Source of the DNA: Paenibacillus pabuli NBRC 13638
Lineage (GTDB): Bacteria > Bacillota > Bacilli > Paenibacillales > Paenibacillaceae
Assembly (NCBI RefSeq): GCF_001514495.1
Contig: NZ_BCNM01000030.1
Span: 1 to 64,000, forward strand
DNA: 64,000 bases
Reading direction: 5' to 3'
Positions 26,753-37,772 of this stretch are shown here, one piece after another. Positions within the stretch are counted from its first letter, which is position 1. Every line of letters starts with the position of its first letter. Made by a program: the position numbers and the translations under genes. The notes beneath the pieces are model-generated. The model ran no database searches, had not been told where the DNA came from, and saw only the letters and a list, made by a program, of their open reading frames with translations.

Positions 26753-27601
26753 ATGAAATTCAAAAAATCACTGAACAACAACATCGCCCTGGCAGAAGAT
26801 GACGAAGGTTGCGAAGTCATTGTCATAGGTACTGGCATTGGTTTCAAAAAGGCGAAAGGGCAACCCCTTGATCGCGATCAAATCCAGAAAATGTTCAGAA
26901 TTGGAGCCAATGACAAATACCAGCGGATCGAGCATTTTTTCAACGAGATTCCTCTGCAAGTCATTGATATAACCGATCAGATTATAGAAATGGGTCAAGA
27001 GATGATTGGGAAAAAGCTTAACGATTCAATGCTGTTGACCCTTGCGGATCATATACATTTTGCACTGGAACGCCATAAAAGCGGTATGGATGTGCAGAAT
27101 CCCCTTCATTGGGACATTCGGCATCTGTATCCTATGGAATATCGTGTAGGCGAACAAGCCGTTAACCGGATAAACGAAGCTTTTCACGTGACGATGTCCC
27201 ATAGCGAAGCAAGTTCCATTGCACTGCACTTCGTGAATTCGCAGATCGATTCAGGCAGCATGAACCAAACGATCAAAATTACTAAAATGATCAATGACAG
27301 CCTGGAGATTATGTCCCATCATTTCGGCATCGCACTGGATCAGGAGTCTGTGAACTTTTCCAGGTTCATCACTCATTTGCGCTACTTCATCGTCCGCCAA
27401 ATGAACCGGGAGGTACTTTCGTTCAAAGATCAGCATTTCTTGTATGACGTGCTGTCGGAAAGGTACCCTTCAAGCTTCCAATGTGCGCAAAAAATAAAGG
27501 AGTTTATGGAACGGCAGCATGAGTTCACGATTACGCCTGATGAGATGGTTTACCTAATGATTCACATCGAGAGAGTGACGTCGCATTCCGATGCGGGCTG
27601 A
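26753..27601 (+). CDS. licT: LicT/BglG family transcription antiterminator
   Basis: RNA-binding antiterminator, 282 aa. N-terminal CAT domain (1-58, MKFKKSLNNNIALAEDD and GTGIGFKKAKGQ) binds the RAT. PRD1 (about 65-170) has a conserved histidine in LADHIHFALERH and a second in HLYPMEYR; PRD2 (about 175-277) has histidines in FITHLRYF and LMIHIERV. Phosphorylation of these by HPr and by the BglP transporter sets activity. GGGGGTGAAGG precedes the ATG. Preceded by its own RAT, so it is autoregulated; a second RAT stands before bglP. Confidence 0.95.
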   Translation: MKFKKSLNNNIALAEDDEGCEVIVIGTGIGFKKAKGQPLDRDQIQKMFRIGANDKYQRIEHFFNEIPLQVIDITDQIIEMGQEMIGKKLNDSMLLTLADHIHFALERHKSGMDVQNPLHWDIRHLYPMEYRVGEQAVNRINEAFHVTMSHSEASSIALHFVNSQIDSGSMNQTIKITKMINDSLEIMSHHFGIALDQESVNFSRFITHLRYFIVRQMNREVLSFKDQHFLYDVLSERYPSSFQCAQKIKEFMERQHEFTITPDEMVYLMIHIERVTSHSDAG

Positions 27602-27627
27602 ACATCACGTTTGAATAAATGGAATAT

Positions 27628-27712
27628 GGAGTGTTACTGATTCGATCAGGCACCACCAAATGTTACCGACTCTGCCCATGCAGCGGACCGGTTTAGCATT
27701 TGGTTTTTTTTT
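27628..27712 (+). terminator. Second RAT antiterminator/terminator site, upstream of bglP
   Basis: 27628-27657 repeats the RAT of 26645-26674 with one base changed (GTTACTG instead of GTCACTG). It overlaps a terminator: accaaatg (27655-27662) pairs with catttggt (27697-27704), followed by nine Ts. Confidence 0.88.
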
Positions 27713-27737
27713 CGCCAAAAACAGAGGAGGAATCAGC

Positions 27738-29660
27738 ATGAACCACAGGGAGTTGTCCACGGAAATCATCGAATTAACAGGAGGAGAAGAAAACATCATC
27801 CAGGCCTGGCACTGCATCACCAGACTCCGCTTCAATGTTAAGGATGAGAAGAAGGTTCAACTGGAGCAGATTAAAAAACTGAATGGTGTCCTGGGTGCTC
27901 AGTTTCAGAACGATCAATTCCAGGTCGTCATCGGAAATAACGTCGCTGCGGTATATGAGGAATTGGAGGGTCAACTGAAGCAGGGCACCTCTACGGAGCA
28001 TGATAAACAGGCTCCACGTTCCAGAGGCATCAACGCTGTTTTGGATACCATTTCGGGCATATTCACACCGATTCTGCCAGCTATTGTAGGCACGGGTATG
28101 CTCAAAGGAATTCTGGCACTGCTGGTGACCTTGGGACTATTGCACGAAACCAGTGGCGAATATCAGATCTTGTCCTCCATCGGCAATGCTGCTTTTTATT
28201 TCCTGCCTTTCCTGTTAGCCGTATCATCCGCTCGCAAATTCAAGGTGAATGAGTATATTGCTCTGACGTTGGCAGGTACATTGATGTATCCGACCATTCT
28301 GGATGCTTTCAATGCCAATCACCTTGAACCGATTCGTTTCCTTTCGCTCCCGGTGTCGATCGTGAATTACACGCAGTCCGTCATTCCGATTATCCTGGGT
28401 GTGTGGTTGCTTAGCTGCGTGTATCGCTGGGTAGACAAGGTTATTCCAGGCCCGGTTAAAGTTATTTTCACATCGATGATCGTTCTGGTCATTACGGTTC
28501 CGGTTCTGTTGATTGCCATTGGCCCGTTAGGCACGTATATCGGTACTTACTTGGAAATGGGTACATCCTGGCTCTTTGCCCATTCCGGTCCTTTGACGGG
28601 AATTATCCTTGGCGGCTTGATGCCATTAATCGTCATGACGGGGATGCACTATGCATTTTTCCCAGGCACACTGCAAAATTTGAGCAAACTCGGTTATGAC
28701 GTGCTTTTGTTACCCATCAACCTCGTCACAAACATGAGTCAGGCTGGTGCGGTAATGGCTGTGTTTCTCAAAACGAAAAATCCGAACATGAAGTCGATTG
28801 CACTGTCGAGTGGAATTTCCGCTTTACTGGGCATTACGGAACCTGCATTGTACGGAGTTACGCTAAAGTTGAAAAAACCGTTCTACGCATCGCTCGTTGG
28901 CGGAGCTGCAGGTGGTGGATTTATAACAGCAGTTGGCCTGAAATGTTTTGGCTTTGCTGTTCCCGGATTGCTGTCACTGCCGTTATACATCGACCCGAAG
29001 GGTGGAATGTCCAACTTCTGGTATGCGTTGATTGGAGTCGCCATCAGTTTCATCGTTTCGTTCATCTTGACTTTGATGCTGAAATGGGATGATTCGGAGC
29101 CACAGCCCTTGGCTGCGTCAGACTCCCCACCAATGGAATTGAAGCCTGAAGCATTGCCGAAGGAGAACGAAATGCCACTCACCGTTCGCTCCATTGAAGA
29201 GAAGAAAGGTGAGGTACAGAGTCCGCTTACCGGGGAACTTGTTCCACTTGCAGAGCTTCCAGACAAAACATTTGCAGATGAGTTGACAGGCAAAGGAATT
29301 GCGATCAGACCGACAGAAGGCAAAGTGACTGCACCTTTTGACGGAACAGTCACGATGGTAGCCAAAAGCAAACATGCGATTATGCTTCAATCCACGGATG
29401 GGATTGATATACTCATTCACGTTGGACTAAACACGGTCTCGCTCAAAGGCAAGTTCTTTGAGGTCAAAGTAGAAGCAGGACAAGAAGTCCGCTTGGGCGA
29501 CCCGCTTGTTGAATTCGACCTGGAGAGCATCAAAGCTGCGGGACTAGACATCGTTTCTCCCATTATTGTGACGAATACGCCGGATTATCTGGATGTTGTG
29601 CCAGTGCATGTGAAGGGGGTGATTTCAATGAATGAATTGCTTCTTGTCACTGTTCGCTAA
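27738..29660 (+). CDS. bglP: PTS beta-glucoside transporter subunit IIBCA
   Basis: Imports and phosphorylates aryl-beta-glucosides or cellobiose-like sugars. 640 aa in the order IIB (1-80, active Cys26 in WHCITRLRF), IIC membrane domain (about 105-450) and IIA (about 490-640, active His561 in DILIHVGLNTV). GAGGAGG precedes ATG 27738, which is preferred to the upstream in-frame start lying inside the terminator. Controlled through the RAT at 27628; also expected to phosphorylate LicT when idle. 76 bp before the phospho-beta-glucosidase gene. Confidence 0.96.
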   Translation: MNHRELSTEIIELTGGEENIIQAWHCITRLRFNVKDEKKVQLEQIKKLNGVLGAQFQNDQFQVVIGNNVAAVYEELEGQLKQGTSTEHDKQAPRSRGINAVLDTISGIFTPILPAIVGTGMLKGILALLVTLGLLHETSGEYQILSSIGNAAFYFLPFLLAVSSARKFKVNEYIALTLAGTLMYPTILDAFNANHLEPIRFLSLPVSIVNYTQSVIPIILGVWLLSCVYRWVDKVIPGPVKVIFTSMIVLVITVPVLLIAIGPLGTYIGTYLEMGTSWLFAHSGPLTGIILGGLMPLIVMTGMHYAFFPGTLQNLSKLGYDVLLLPINLVTNMSQAGAVMAVFLKTKNPNMKSIALSSGISALLGITEPALYGVTLKLKKPFYASLVGGAAGGGFITAVGLKCFGFAVPGLLSLPLYIDPKGGMSNFWYALIGVAISFIVSFILTLMLKWDDSEPQPLAASDSPPMELKPEALPKENEMPLTVRSIEEKKGEVQSPLTGELVPLAELPDKTFADELTGKGIAIRPTEGKVTAPFDGTVTMVAKSKHAIMLQSTDGIDILIHVGLNTVSLKGKFFEVKVEAGQEVRLGDPLVEFDLESIKAAGLDIVSPIIVTNTPDYLDVVPVHVKGVISMNELLLVTVR

Positions 29661-29685
29661 ATGTTTTTTCACATTTATCATATGA

Positions 29686-31206
<1,521 letters not shown>

Positions 31207-31229
31207 CAAGCATAAAACATCTGTGCAAG

Positions 31230-31257
31230 ACAGCCGATCCATGGATCGGCTGTTTTT
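31230..31257 (+). terminator. Rho-independent terminator
   Basis: Perfect 11-bp stem acagccgatcc / ggatcggctgt with a two-to-four-base loop, then TTTTT; closes the bgl operon. Confidence 0.9.
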
Positions 31258-31351
31258 GGTTTGAGATTATTATTCTTACTAATAAACGAATGAATAATTA
31301 ATATCATATCTGTATAGTTCGTAATTAACTGTGAACAGATGGGTTGATTCG

Positions 31352-31380
31352 TTGACAATCCGTGTTGTATTTATTAAAAT
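31352..31380 (+). promoter_or_regulatory. Sigma-A promoter of the NCS2 permease gene
   Basis: TTGACA (31352-31357), 17-bp spacer, TAAAAT (31375-31380). Start of transcription expected near 31387, leaving a 170-nt untranslated leader. Confidence 0.75.
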
Positions 31381-31448
31381 ACGAAATGGACATCAGGTTG
31401 AAACAGATATGAGTATCCTTATTTTTGGTTTAAAAGCTTTAGCTGTTA

Positions 31449-31509
31449 AATCCTAACGACGAATATAGGAGCGATAATATCACATCCTATATTAGATTAG
31501 GATTTTTTT
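31449..31509 (+). terminator. Two-part terminator/attenuator in the NCS2 permease leader
   Basis: Outer stem aatcctaa (31449-31456) / ttaggatt (31497-31504) and inner stem aatatagga (31462-31470) / tcctatatt (31485-31493), followed by TTTTTTT. It lies after the promoter and 47 nt before the start codon, so it must be overcome for expression. The stretch 31387-31448 before it would be the sensor; it does not show the purine riboswitch core. Confidence 0.75.
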
Positions 31510-31556
31510 GTTTTTACCTTTGGAGAATAATTTGAAAGTTGGAGGCTGGCTTTACC

Positions 31557-32855
31557 ATGGACAATTGGTTCAAACTAAAAGAACGAGGCACGAGCGTTTC
31601 AACAGAAATCATCGCAGGGATCACGACATTCTTCACGATGGTATACATCGTTATCGTCAACCCGGGAATACTCAGCAGCACGGGAATGGATTTTAACGGA
31701 GTATTCATTGCTACGGTGCTGGCAAGTATTGTGGCGACTCTGATTATGGGGATATGGTCCAATTATCCGATCGTCTTGGCACCGGGTATGGGACTGAATG
31801 CATTCTTTGCCTATAGTGTAGTGGCCGGATATGGCGTATCTTGGCAGGTTGCACTAGGGGCAGTATTTATAGCAGGGCTTTTGTTTATTATTTTATCGCT
31901 GACTTCATTTCGTTACATGCTGCTTGATGCCATTCCTGCAAGCTTAAAACATGCCATAACCGCAGGGATTGGACTCTTTATTACGACGGTAGGCCTGCAA
32001 AACTCCGGGATTATTGCGGATTCAGAATCGAACTTGATAACCCTTGGGAACTTGGCAGAGCCGATGACATACCTGACCATTATCGGATTGATTATTACGG
32101 TGGCGCTAATGGCCTATAATGTAAAAGGTTATCTGTTCATCGGAATGGTGATTACAGCGATACTTGCCTGGATCATGGGACTATTTCAAATGCCGGAATC
32201 GATTGTATCCATGCCGCAGGGCATTACGACAACGGCTTTCCAACTGGATCTGACAGGCGTATTCTCCAATGGTTTGTATACGATCATATTCACTTTCCTG
32301 CTGATTACGCTGTTTGATACGACCGGAACGATGCTCGGAGTTGCTGAACAAGCAGGATTGCTGAAGGACGGTAAATTTCCGCGCTCGCGTGGCGCACTAT
32401 TGGCGGATGCCGTAGGGACGACCACTGGCGCGTTGCTGGGAACGAGCCCAACCTCGGCTTATATCGAATCCAGTACCGGGGTGGCTGCAGGAGGAAGAAC
32501 CGGCCTGACGGCAGTAACGGTTAGTGTACTGCTTGCTCTTACTTTGTTCTTCACACCGATCGTGAGTGTGATATCAGGCATCCCAGCGATCACTTCCCCG
32601 GCACTAATCATTGTGGGATACTTTATGATTAACGTCATCAGCAAAATCAATTGGAAGGATCTCGAAGAAGCATTTCCTGCCTTCCTGATTATCATACTTA
32701 CTCCGTTAACGCACAGCATTGCGACAGGTATCGGCGTAGGGTTTATTTTCTATCCGGTACTCAAGCTTCTCCGCGGAAAGGGCAAGGATGTTCACCCGAT
32801 ATTCTACATTTTTGCGGTATTGTTCTTCATTCAGCTTGTATTCCTGGACCACTAG
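31557..32855 (+). CDS. NCS2 family purine permease (PbuG/AzgA-like)
   Basis: Membrane transporter, 432 aa, about 12-14 helices, of the NCS2 (AzgA-like) group importing guanine/hypoxanthine or adenine. Typical motifs: EIIAGITTFFTMVYIVIVNP near the N-terminus, GMGLNAFFAYSV, and GTSPTSAYIESSTGVAAGGRTGL (split over helix 10). ATG 31557 has GGAGG 11 nt upstream. Preceded by an untranslated leader with an attenuator, as in riboswitch-controlled purine permeases of Bacillales. Exact base specificity is not readable. Confidence 0.93.
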   Translation: MDNWFKLKERGTSVSTEIIAGITTFFTMVYIVIVNPGILSSTGMDFNGVFIATVLASIVATLIMGIWSNYPIVLAPGMGLNAFFAYSVVAGYGVSWQVALGAVFIAGLLFIILSLTSFRYMLLDAIPASLKHAITAGIGLFITTVGLQNSGIIADSESNLITLGNLAEPMTYLTIIGLIITVALMAYNVKGYLFIGMVITAILAWIMGLFQMPESIVSMPQGITTTAFQLDLTGVFSNGLYTIIFTFLLITLFDTTGTMLGVAEQAGLLKDGKFPRSRGALLADAVGTTTGALLGTSPTSAYIESSTGVAAGGRTGLTAVTVSVLLALTLFFTPIVSVISGIPAITSPALIIVGYFMINVISKINWKDLEEAFPAFLIIILTPLTHSIATGIGVGFIFYPVLKLLRGKGKDVHPIFYIFAVLFFIQLVFLDH

Positions 32856-32869
32856 GAAACGGTCTAACT

Positions 32870-32910
32870 AAAAAGGAGAGCTGCTTGTATACAGGCAGCT
32901 CTCCTTTTTT
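32870..32910. terminator. Bidirectional terminator
   Basis: 15-bp stem aaaaaggagagctgc / gcagctctccttttt between the convergent permease and AraC genes; A- and T-runs on both sides allow function on either strand. Confidence 0.92.
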
Positions 32911-32923
32911 GTATCAGATTTAA

Positions 32924-33769
32924 TTATTTCAAATACTGCCTGCGAAATTGCAACGGAGAAATACCGAATTCCCGTTTGAAGCAGGATGAGAAATAGGGGG
33001 AGTAACGAAAACCCACTTCCTCGGCCACCCGGTCAATGGACCAATCGGTGGTGACCAGGAGACGTTTGGCACGCTCCAGCCGATACTGTTGCAGATAATC
33101 CGACGGCGTGCAGCCGTACCTCACTTTCATGCACCGAACAATATAATTCGGATGAAAATGCAAGGCAGTCGCAATCGCATCATTGGTGATTTTCTCCCGA
33201 TAGTTGGCCTGAAGGTATGCAGCAGTCCGTTCGGCTAGTCTGGAAGCCACAGAATCCGTTCGCCCAAAACTTCCTTCTTCGAGCATGCCAAGCAATTCGC
33301 CAAGCAACTGCTGCTCCTGCCAAAAGGAAAGGGCTGGCGGCTGGGCCAACAGCTGCTCCACCATGCCAAACACCGTCCGTGAGTCAGGCAAATGCATGTA
33401 CTTCGGCAATCGCAGTGTGTAAGGGTTGATGAATGGCCTGGTTGAATAGGGTGATGGATTGTTCTTTGTTTGCTCAGCTGGAAAAGAATCCCGTCTGGGT
33501 GCATGCTCAAAGTGTACCCAGTAAAAAACGGTATCCTGCTCGCAGGGCTGGACAGGATAATGTTCCGCATCAGGCAGCAACAGCAACATGTCCCCTTCGG
33601 TTAGCGTCCAATGCGTCTCATTCTCGCCAATATGCATCTCGCCACGAACCAGGATCAGCAAATCATACGCCCCGATATTGCTGCGGTGGGGATGTTGATC
33701 CCCGATCTTGTATTCCGTCCGGCCCGATCCCAGATAATAGGGCAGCGGGGGGATCCGAAGCTCAATCAT
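32924..33769 (-). CDS. AraC family transcriptional regulator
   Basis: 281-residue activator with N-terminal cupin-like sugar-binding domain (LLILVRGEMHIGENETHW, EGDMLLLLPDAEHYPV) and C-terminal AraC HTH pair (about 185-281; TNDAIATALHFHPNYIVRCMK and IDRVAEEVGFRYSPYFSSCFKR segments). Start chosen at ATG 33769 (MIELRIPP) with GGTGA 7 nt upstream; a GTG at 33793 is in frame. Divergent from the GH127 gene by 140 bp, so it probably controls it in response to arabinose or an oligosaccharide. Confidence 0.9.
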   Translation of the reverse strand: MIELRIPPLPYYLGSGRTEYKIGDQHPHRSNIGAYDLLILVRGEMHIGENETHWTLTEGDMLLLLPDAEHYPVQPCEQDTVFYWVHFEHAPRRDSFPAEQTKNNPSPYSTRPFINPYTLRLPKYMHLPDSRTVFGMVEQLLAQPPALSFWQEQQLLGELLGMLEEGSFGRTDSVASRLAERTAAYLQANYREKITNDAIATALHFHPNYIVRCMKVRYGCTPSDYLQQYRLERAKRLLVTTDWSIDRVAEEVGFRYSPYFSSCFKREFGISPLQFRRQYLK

Positions 33770-33909
33770 GGTGTCTTCACCCAGAACATTCACGCCCCTT
33801 CGCCTGTGTTATATTTTATAGAAATTGGTTCATTCCATCCCTATTAAGTCCTTAGTACCAAGCATATAATTGAGTTCGTAAAGAGTCAATTTATATAGGA
33901 GGTACGTTG

Positions 33910-35853
33910 ATGCAAACAACACAGGTTCACATCCGGGACAAATTTTGGGAAGACTATTCCGAGCTGGTTCGCCAAACGGTCATTCCCTATCAATGGGAAG
34001 CGCTGAATGACCGCATCGCAGGGGCAGAACCGAGTTATGCCATTCGCAATTTCCGGATCGCTGCTGGTCTGGAACAGGGCGAATTCGGGGGCTGGGTGTT
34101 TCAAGACAGCGATTTATATAAATGGTTGGAAGCGGTTGCTTATTCACTGCGGAGCCACCCGGATCCCGAATTGGAGAGGATCGCTGACGAAGCGATCGAT
34201 CTGATTGGTCTGGCTCAGCTTGATAATGGGTACATAAACACCTATTTCACGATCAAGGAGCCGGGCAAAGAGTGGACCAACCTGTATGAGGCCCACGAAC
34301 TATACTGTGCCGGGCATCTGATTGAAGCCGCGGTGGCTTACGCCGAAGCGACGGGCAAACGTAAGGTGCTGGACATTGCATGCCGCTTTGCCGACTTGAT
34401 CGATACTCTTTTCGGTACTGGGGAGAACCAGAAGCGGGCATATTGCGGGCACCAGGAGATTGAACTGGCACTCGTCAAGCTGTATCATGCAACCGGGGAG
34501 GAACGTTACCTGAATCTGAGCCAATATTTCATTGATGAGCGGGGCAGCAACCCGAGTTATTTCACCCAGGAATGGGAACGGCGCGGCAGAACGGGCATCT
34601 GGTCGCAAGGTTCACCCAATCTGGAGATGTATCAATCGCATCTTCCGGTGCGTGAGCAAACGGCTGCGGTCGGACACTCCGTACGTGCCGTATACATGTA
34701 TACGGCAATGGCCGATCTCGCCCGCTTGACGAATGATGACAGCTTGAGGGCTGCGTGTGAACGGCTGTGGGCCAATACGACCCGCAAACAGATGTACATT
34801 ACGGGCGGCGTCGGTGCAACGCATCTGGGCGAGGCGTTCACTTTTGACTATGATTTGCCCAATGACGCAGTGTACGCGGAGACTTGTGCATCCATCGGAC
34901 TCATCTTCTGGGCACGCCGGATGCTTCGCTTGGAAGCGAAAAGCGAATATGCGGATGTGATGGAACGTGCGCTGTACAACAACGTGCTTGGCAGCATGTC
35001 CAAGGACGGCAAGCATTTTTTCTACGTCAATCCGCTTGAAGTATGGCCGGAGGCGAGCAAACGCAATCCGGACAAGCATCATGTGAAACCGATCCGCCAG
35101 AAGTGGTTTGGCTGTTCCTGCTGCCCGCCGAACGTGGCCCGTTTGCTCAGCTCGCTGAACGATTATATCTATGATGTGTCTGCGAAAGGGAACGCAGTTC
35201 ACGTTCATTTGTACATTGGCAGCACGGTGCAGTTTACGTCGGCCGAAGGCCGGGAAGTCACGCTTAGTCAGCGTTCCGAACTCCCATGGAACGGCAAAGT
35301 TGACTTCAACGTCTCGCTTGCTGCAGGAAACGCCGATGGTGTTACCTTTACACTCGCGCTGCGCGTTCCCAACTGGTTCCAGAGTCGGCAGCCTGTTCTG
35401 CGAGTAAATGGTGAATTGCAGAAGTATACGGTAAATAACGGTTATGCTAACATCAACCGACTCTGGTCGGAAGGAGATGCACTGGAGTGGCTGCTGCCAC
35501 TGGAAGCCCAGTTCATTGAAGCCCATCCGCAAATCCGGGCCGACGCTGGCAAAGCGGCCATTCAGCGCGGACCGCTCGTTTATTGCGTGGAAGAGGCGGA
35601 TAACCGAGCACCACTTGCCTCGTTATCCATTGCCGAGACAGCCAACTTGACGGAGCGGGAAGCCCCGCATCTGCTCGGCGGGTGCGTTGTGATTGATGGT
35701 GACGGATTGGCCGCCGACGGATCCGCATGGCCGGAGGATCAGCCGTACCAGCCGATCCGCAAGTCTCGTAATCCCGTACGCTTTACGGCCATCCCTTATT
35801 ATTTATGGGGTAACCGCGAACCGGGTGAAATGAGCGTCTGGCTGCGCAACTGA
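33910..35853 (+). CDS. GH127 beta-L-arabinofuranosidase (DUF1680)
   Basis: Glycoside hydrolase of 647 aa matching the HypBA1 family, which releases beta-L-arabinofuranose. The zinc/cysteine active site is intact: Glu324-x-Cys326 in VYAETCAS and Cys404-Cys405 in WFGCSCCPPNVARLL, with the same 78-residue spacing as in HypBA1; the cysteine in this cluster acts as nucleophile in the family. No signal peptide, so the enzyme is cytosolic and acts on imported oligosaccharides. AGGAGGT lies 6 nt before ATG 33910. Followed by a two-component pair and an ABC system, which would supply substrate. Confidence 0.93.
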   Translation: MQTTQVHIRDKFWEDYSELVRQTVIPYQWEALNDRIAGAEPSYAIRNFRIAAGLEQGEFGGWVFQDSDLYKWLEAVAYSLRSHPDPELERIADEAIDLIGLAQLDNGYINTYFTIKEPGKEWTNLYEAHELYCAGHLIEAAVAYAEATGKRKVLDIACRFADLIDTLFGTGENQKRAYCGHQEIELALVKLYHATGEERYLNLSQYFIDERGSNPSYFTQEWERRGRTGIWSQGSPNLEMYQSHLPVREQTAAVGHSVRAVYMYTAMADLARLTNDDSLRAACERLWANTTRKQMYITGGVGATHLGEAFTFDYDLPNDAVYAETCASIGLIFWARRMLRLEAKSEYADVMERALYNNVLGSMSKDGKHFFYVNPLEVWPEASKRNPDKHHVKPIRQKWFGCSCCPPNVARLLSSLNDYIYDVSAKGNAVHVHLYIGSTVQFTSAEGREVTLSQRSELPWNGKVDFNVSLAAGNADGVTFTLALRVPNWFQSRQPVLRVNGELQKYTVNNGYANINRLWSEGDALEWLLPLEAQFIEAHPQIRADAGKAAIQRGPLVYCVEEADNRAPLASLSIAETANLTEREAPHLLGGCVVIDGDGLAADGSAWPEDQPYQPIRKSRNPVRFTAIPYYLWGNREPGEMSVWLRN

Positions 35854-36011
35854 TGCGGGAGTCATCGAAGCGAACCCAACGTTTCAAGGCCCTGTATGGC
35901 AACTGAACATAACGCGTGGTTTCGAGACTGGCAGATCAGAAGGTCCCTCGTGTATTACCGGGGGCCTTCCGCCATGTCAGCATGTTGAAACCCGGAAGCG
36001 GAGATGAATGC

Positions 36012-37772
36012 ATGAACACAGACCATGTAGGAAAGTCCCGTATCGAACGAATCACGCTGAAAAATCGAATTCTTCTTTTATTTGCGGTCGTAGCCCTCAT
36101 TCCTTTCCTCTTATCCTGCTACCTGTCCTACCGTACGATCAATTCCATTCTGACCACCAAACTGCAATCCGGCATCCAAAGCAATCTGAAACAGGTGACG
36201 TTGTCCCTGGAAAACACGCTGAGCAACCTGAACCATGCCTCCCAGCAACTCGCCTTCGAAGGAAGCATCGGCAAACAGCTGGAACAGCTCATGATTGCGG
36301 ATCAACCCTATGACCGCAGTTATTTGACCGACCAGATCAAATACCAGCTAAACCTGATTGCATTTACCAATCCCAATATCGGGTTGTCCATGTACTATTT
36401 TCGCGAAGACGATACGTATCTCTTTGAAACGATGGGGGTAAAGGATTCATTCGATCCGGAGGAACTGCCAATCATGGCCAGTTATTACGGGATTACTTAT
36501 TTCGGACCCCATATCAGCAACGACAGATTTAACGATCAATACGTTCTTTCCGCGCTGCGAAAGGTGGATTTGCCTGAACGTGAGGACGCTTATGTGTACA
36601 TTGAATCCGGATTTAAACTAACGCAAAGCATCCTTGACCTTGACGATGTCAGCAAAAACACGGCTCATCTCATTTTAGATAACTATGGGCGAGTCTCTTA
36701 CAGCGAGTTAGGGGATATGTTTCACGAAAACACGACTTTTCTTGATTCTGGAGATTCTGAGGTTGGCGTAGCAACTTCGGGAATCACCTCAGATTATTAT
36801 TGGTACAGGCAATACAGCAACCAGGGATGGAGTGTGGTGTCGCTTGTTTCCAAAGCGGATTACGACCAGGAGAAAAACCGGTGGATGATGCAGATGTTTC
36901 TGTTAACTGTGTTGTTTGCCGCAGTCAGCTTGGCTATCGGTTGGTTGTTGTGGAAAATGGTATATCGGCCATTGTCCCAATTTCATCGGGAGATGAAGCA
37001 GATGCTTGACAGCAACTTCGACGTGGTGGATGCAAACTCCCGCATACCAGAGTTTGAAATGCTACTGACGCAGTTCGGGCGGATGAAGTCTCACATTGCA
37101 AGATTATATTCCGAGGTTGAGCTAAAAGAGAAGCGCAGGGCGGATCTGGAAATCGAAAAGCTCCTGTACCAAATCAACCCGCATTTCCTGATGAATACAC
37201 TGGATACCGCACACTGGCTAGCTGTCATGAATGGACAGGAGGAGATTGACCGGCTCGTGACTTCGTTGAACAAGCTGCTGTATTACAACTTGCGCAAGGG
37301 AGGTCAGAGCTCTACCATACGCGAAGAGATTGAATCACTCAGGCAGTATCTTACCCTGCAGCAAATCCGGTACAATTTTCAATTCGATGTTCGCATACAC
37401 ATCGATGACGAACTGCTTAACGTATCGGTACCGAGGTTCATTCTGCAGCCACTGGTTGAAAACTCCCTGTACCATGGGCTGGACGACAAGGGGAGGATTG
37501 AAGTGGAAGTAAGAAGGCACAACAGCCGGCTTGAAATCTCGATCAGGGACAATGGCAGAGGCATCTCCGAAGAAAAGATCAAAGCGCTGCTGGAACAAGA
37601 ACAGGCAGAACGTCATCGGGTTGGAATGGGGATTGGCATGAATTATGTAAAGCGTATGCTGGAATCTTATTATGAAGGTCATGCCAGCCTGAACGTATCA
37701 AGCGAACCGGGGAAAGGAACCCGGATTGTCATTCAACTGCCGATTCAATGCAAAGGGGAGGAATCATCATGA
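36012..37772 (+). CDS. YesM-type sensor histidine kinase
   Basis: 586-residue kinase. Transmembrane helices at about 22-42 and 295-317 enclose an extracellular sensor domain; HAMP follows (318-370), then the His_kinase domain with QINPHFLMNTLDTAHWLA and HATPase with IRDNGRGISEEK and GMGIGMNYVKRML. ATG 36012 has GGAG 9 nt upstream. Stop overlaps the regulator start (ATGA), so the two are translationally coupled. A sensor for the arabinose-related ABC system that follows. Confidence 0.93.
   Translation: MNTDHVGKSRIERITLKNRILLLFAVVALIPFLLSCYLSYRTINSILTTKLQSGIQSNLKQVTLSLENTLSNLNHASQQLAFEGSIGKQLEQLMIADQPYDRSYLTDQIKYQLNLIAFTNPNIGLSMYYFREDDTYLFETMGVKDSFDPEELPIMASYYGITYFGPHISNDRFNDQYVLSALRKVDLPEREDAYVYIESGFKLTQSILDLDDVSKNTAHLILDNYGRVSYSELGDMFHENTTFLDSGDSEVGVATSGITSDYYWYRQYSNQGWSVVSLVSKADYDQEKNRWMMQMFLLTVLFAAVSLAIGWLLWKMVYRPLSQFHREMKQMLDSNFDVVDANSRIPEFEMLLTQFGRMKSHIARLYSEVELKEKRRADLEIEKLLYQINPHFLMNTLDTAHWLAVMNGQEEIDRLVTSLNKLLYYNLRKGGQSSTIREEIESLRQYLTLQQIRYNFQFDVRIHIDDELLNVSVPRFILQPLVENSLYHGLDDKGRIEVEVRRHNSRLEISIRDNGRGISEEKIKALLEQEQAERHRVGMGIGMNYVKRMLESYYEGHASLNVSSEPGKGTRIVIQLPIQCKGEESS

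Noticed and set aside
31387-31448. Guanine/adenine riboswitch in the NCS2 permease leader
   Set aside because: The three-way-junction core and loop-loop GG/CC pairs of that class were not found, so only an unclassified leader is reported.
34612-35532. 306-residue minus-strand frame inside the GH127 gene
   Set aside because: GC-rich antisense shadow; composition (many Arg/His) is typical of a complementary frame, and the GH127 active-site motifs are intact on the plus strand.
35940-35975. Hairpin gaaggtccc...gggggccttc before the second YesM-type kinase
   Set aside because: Imperfect stem without T-run; no support for terminator or regulatory function.
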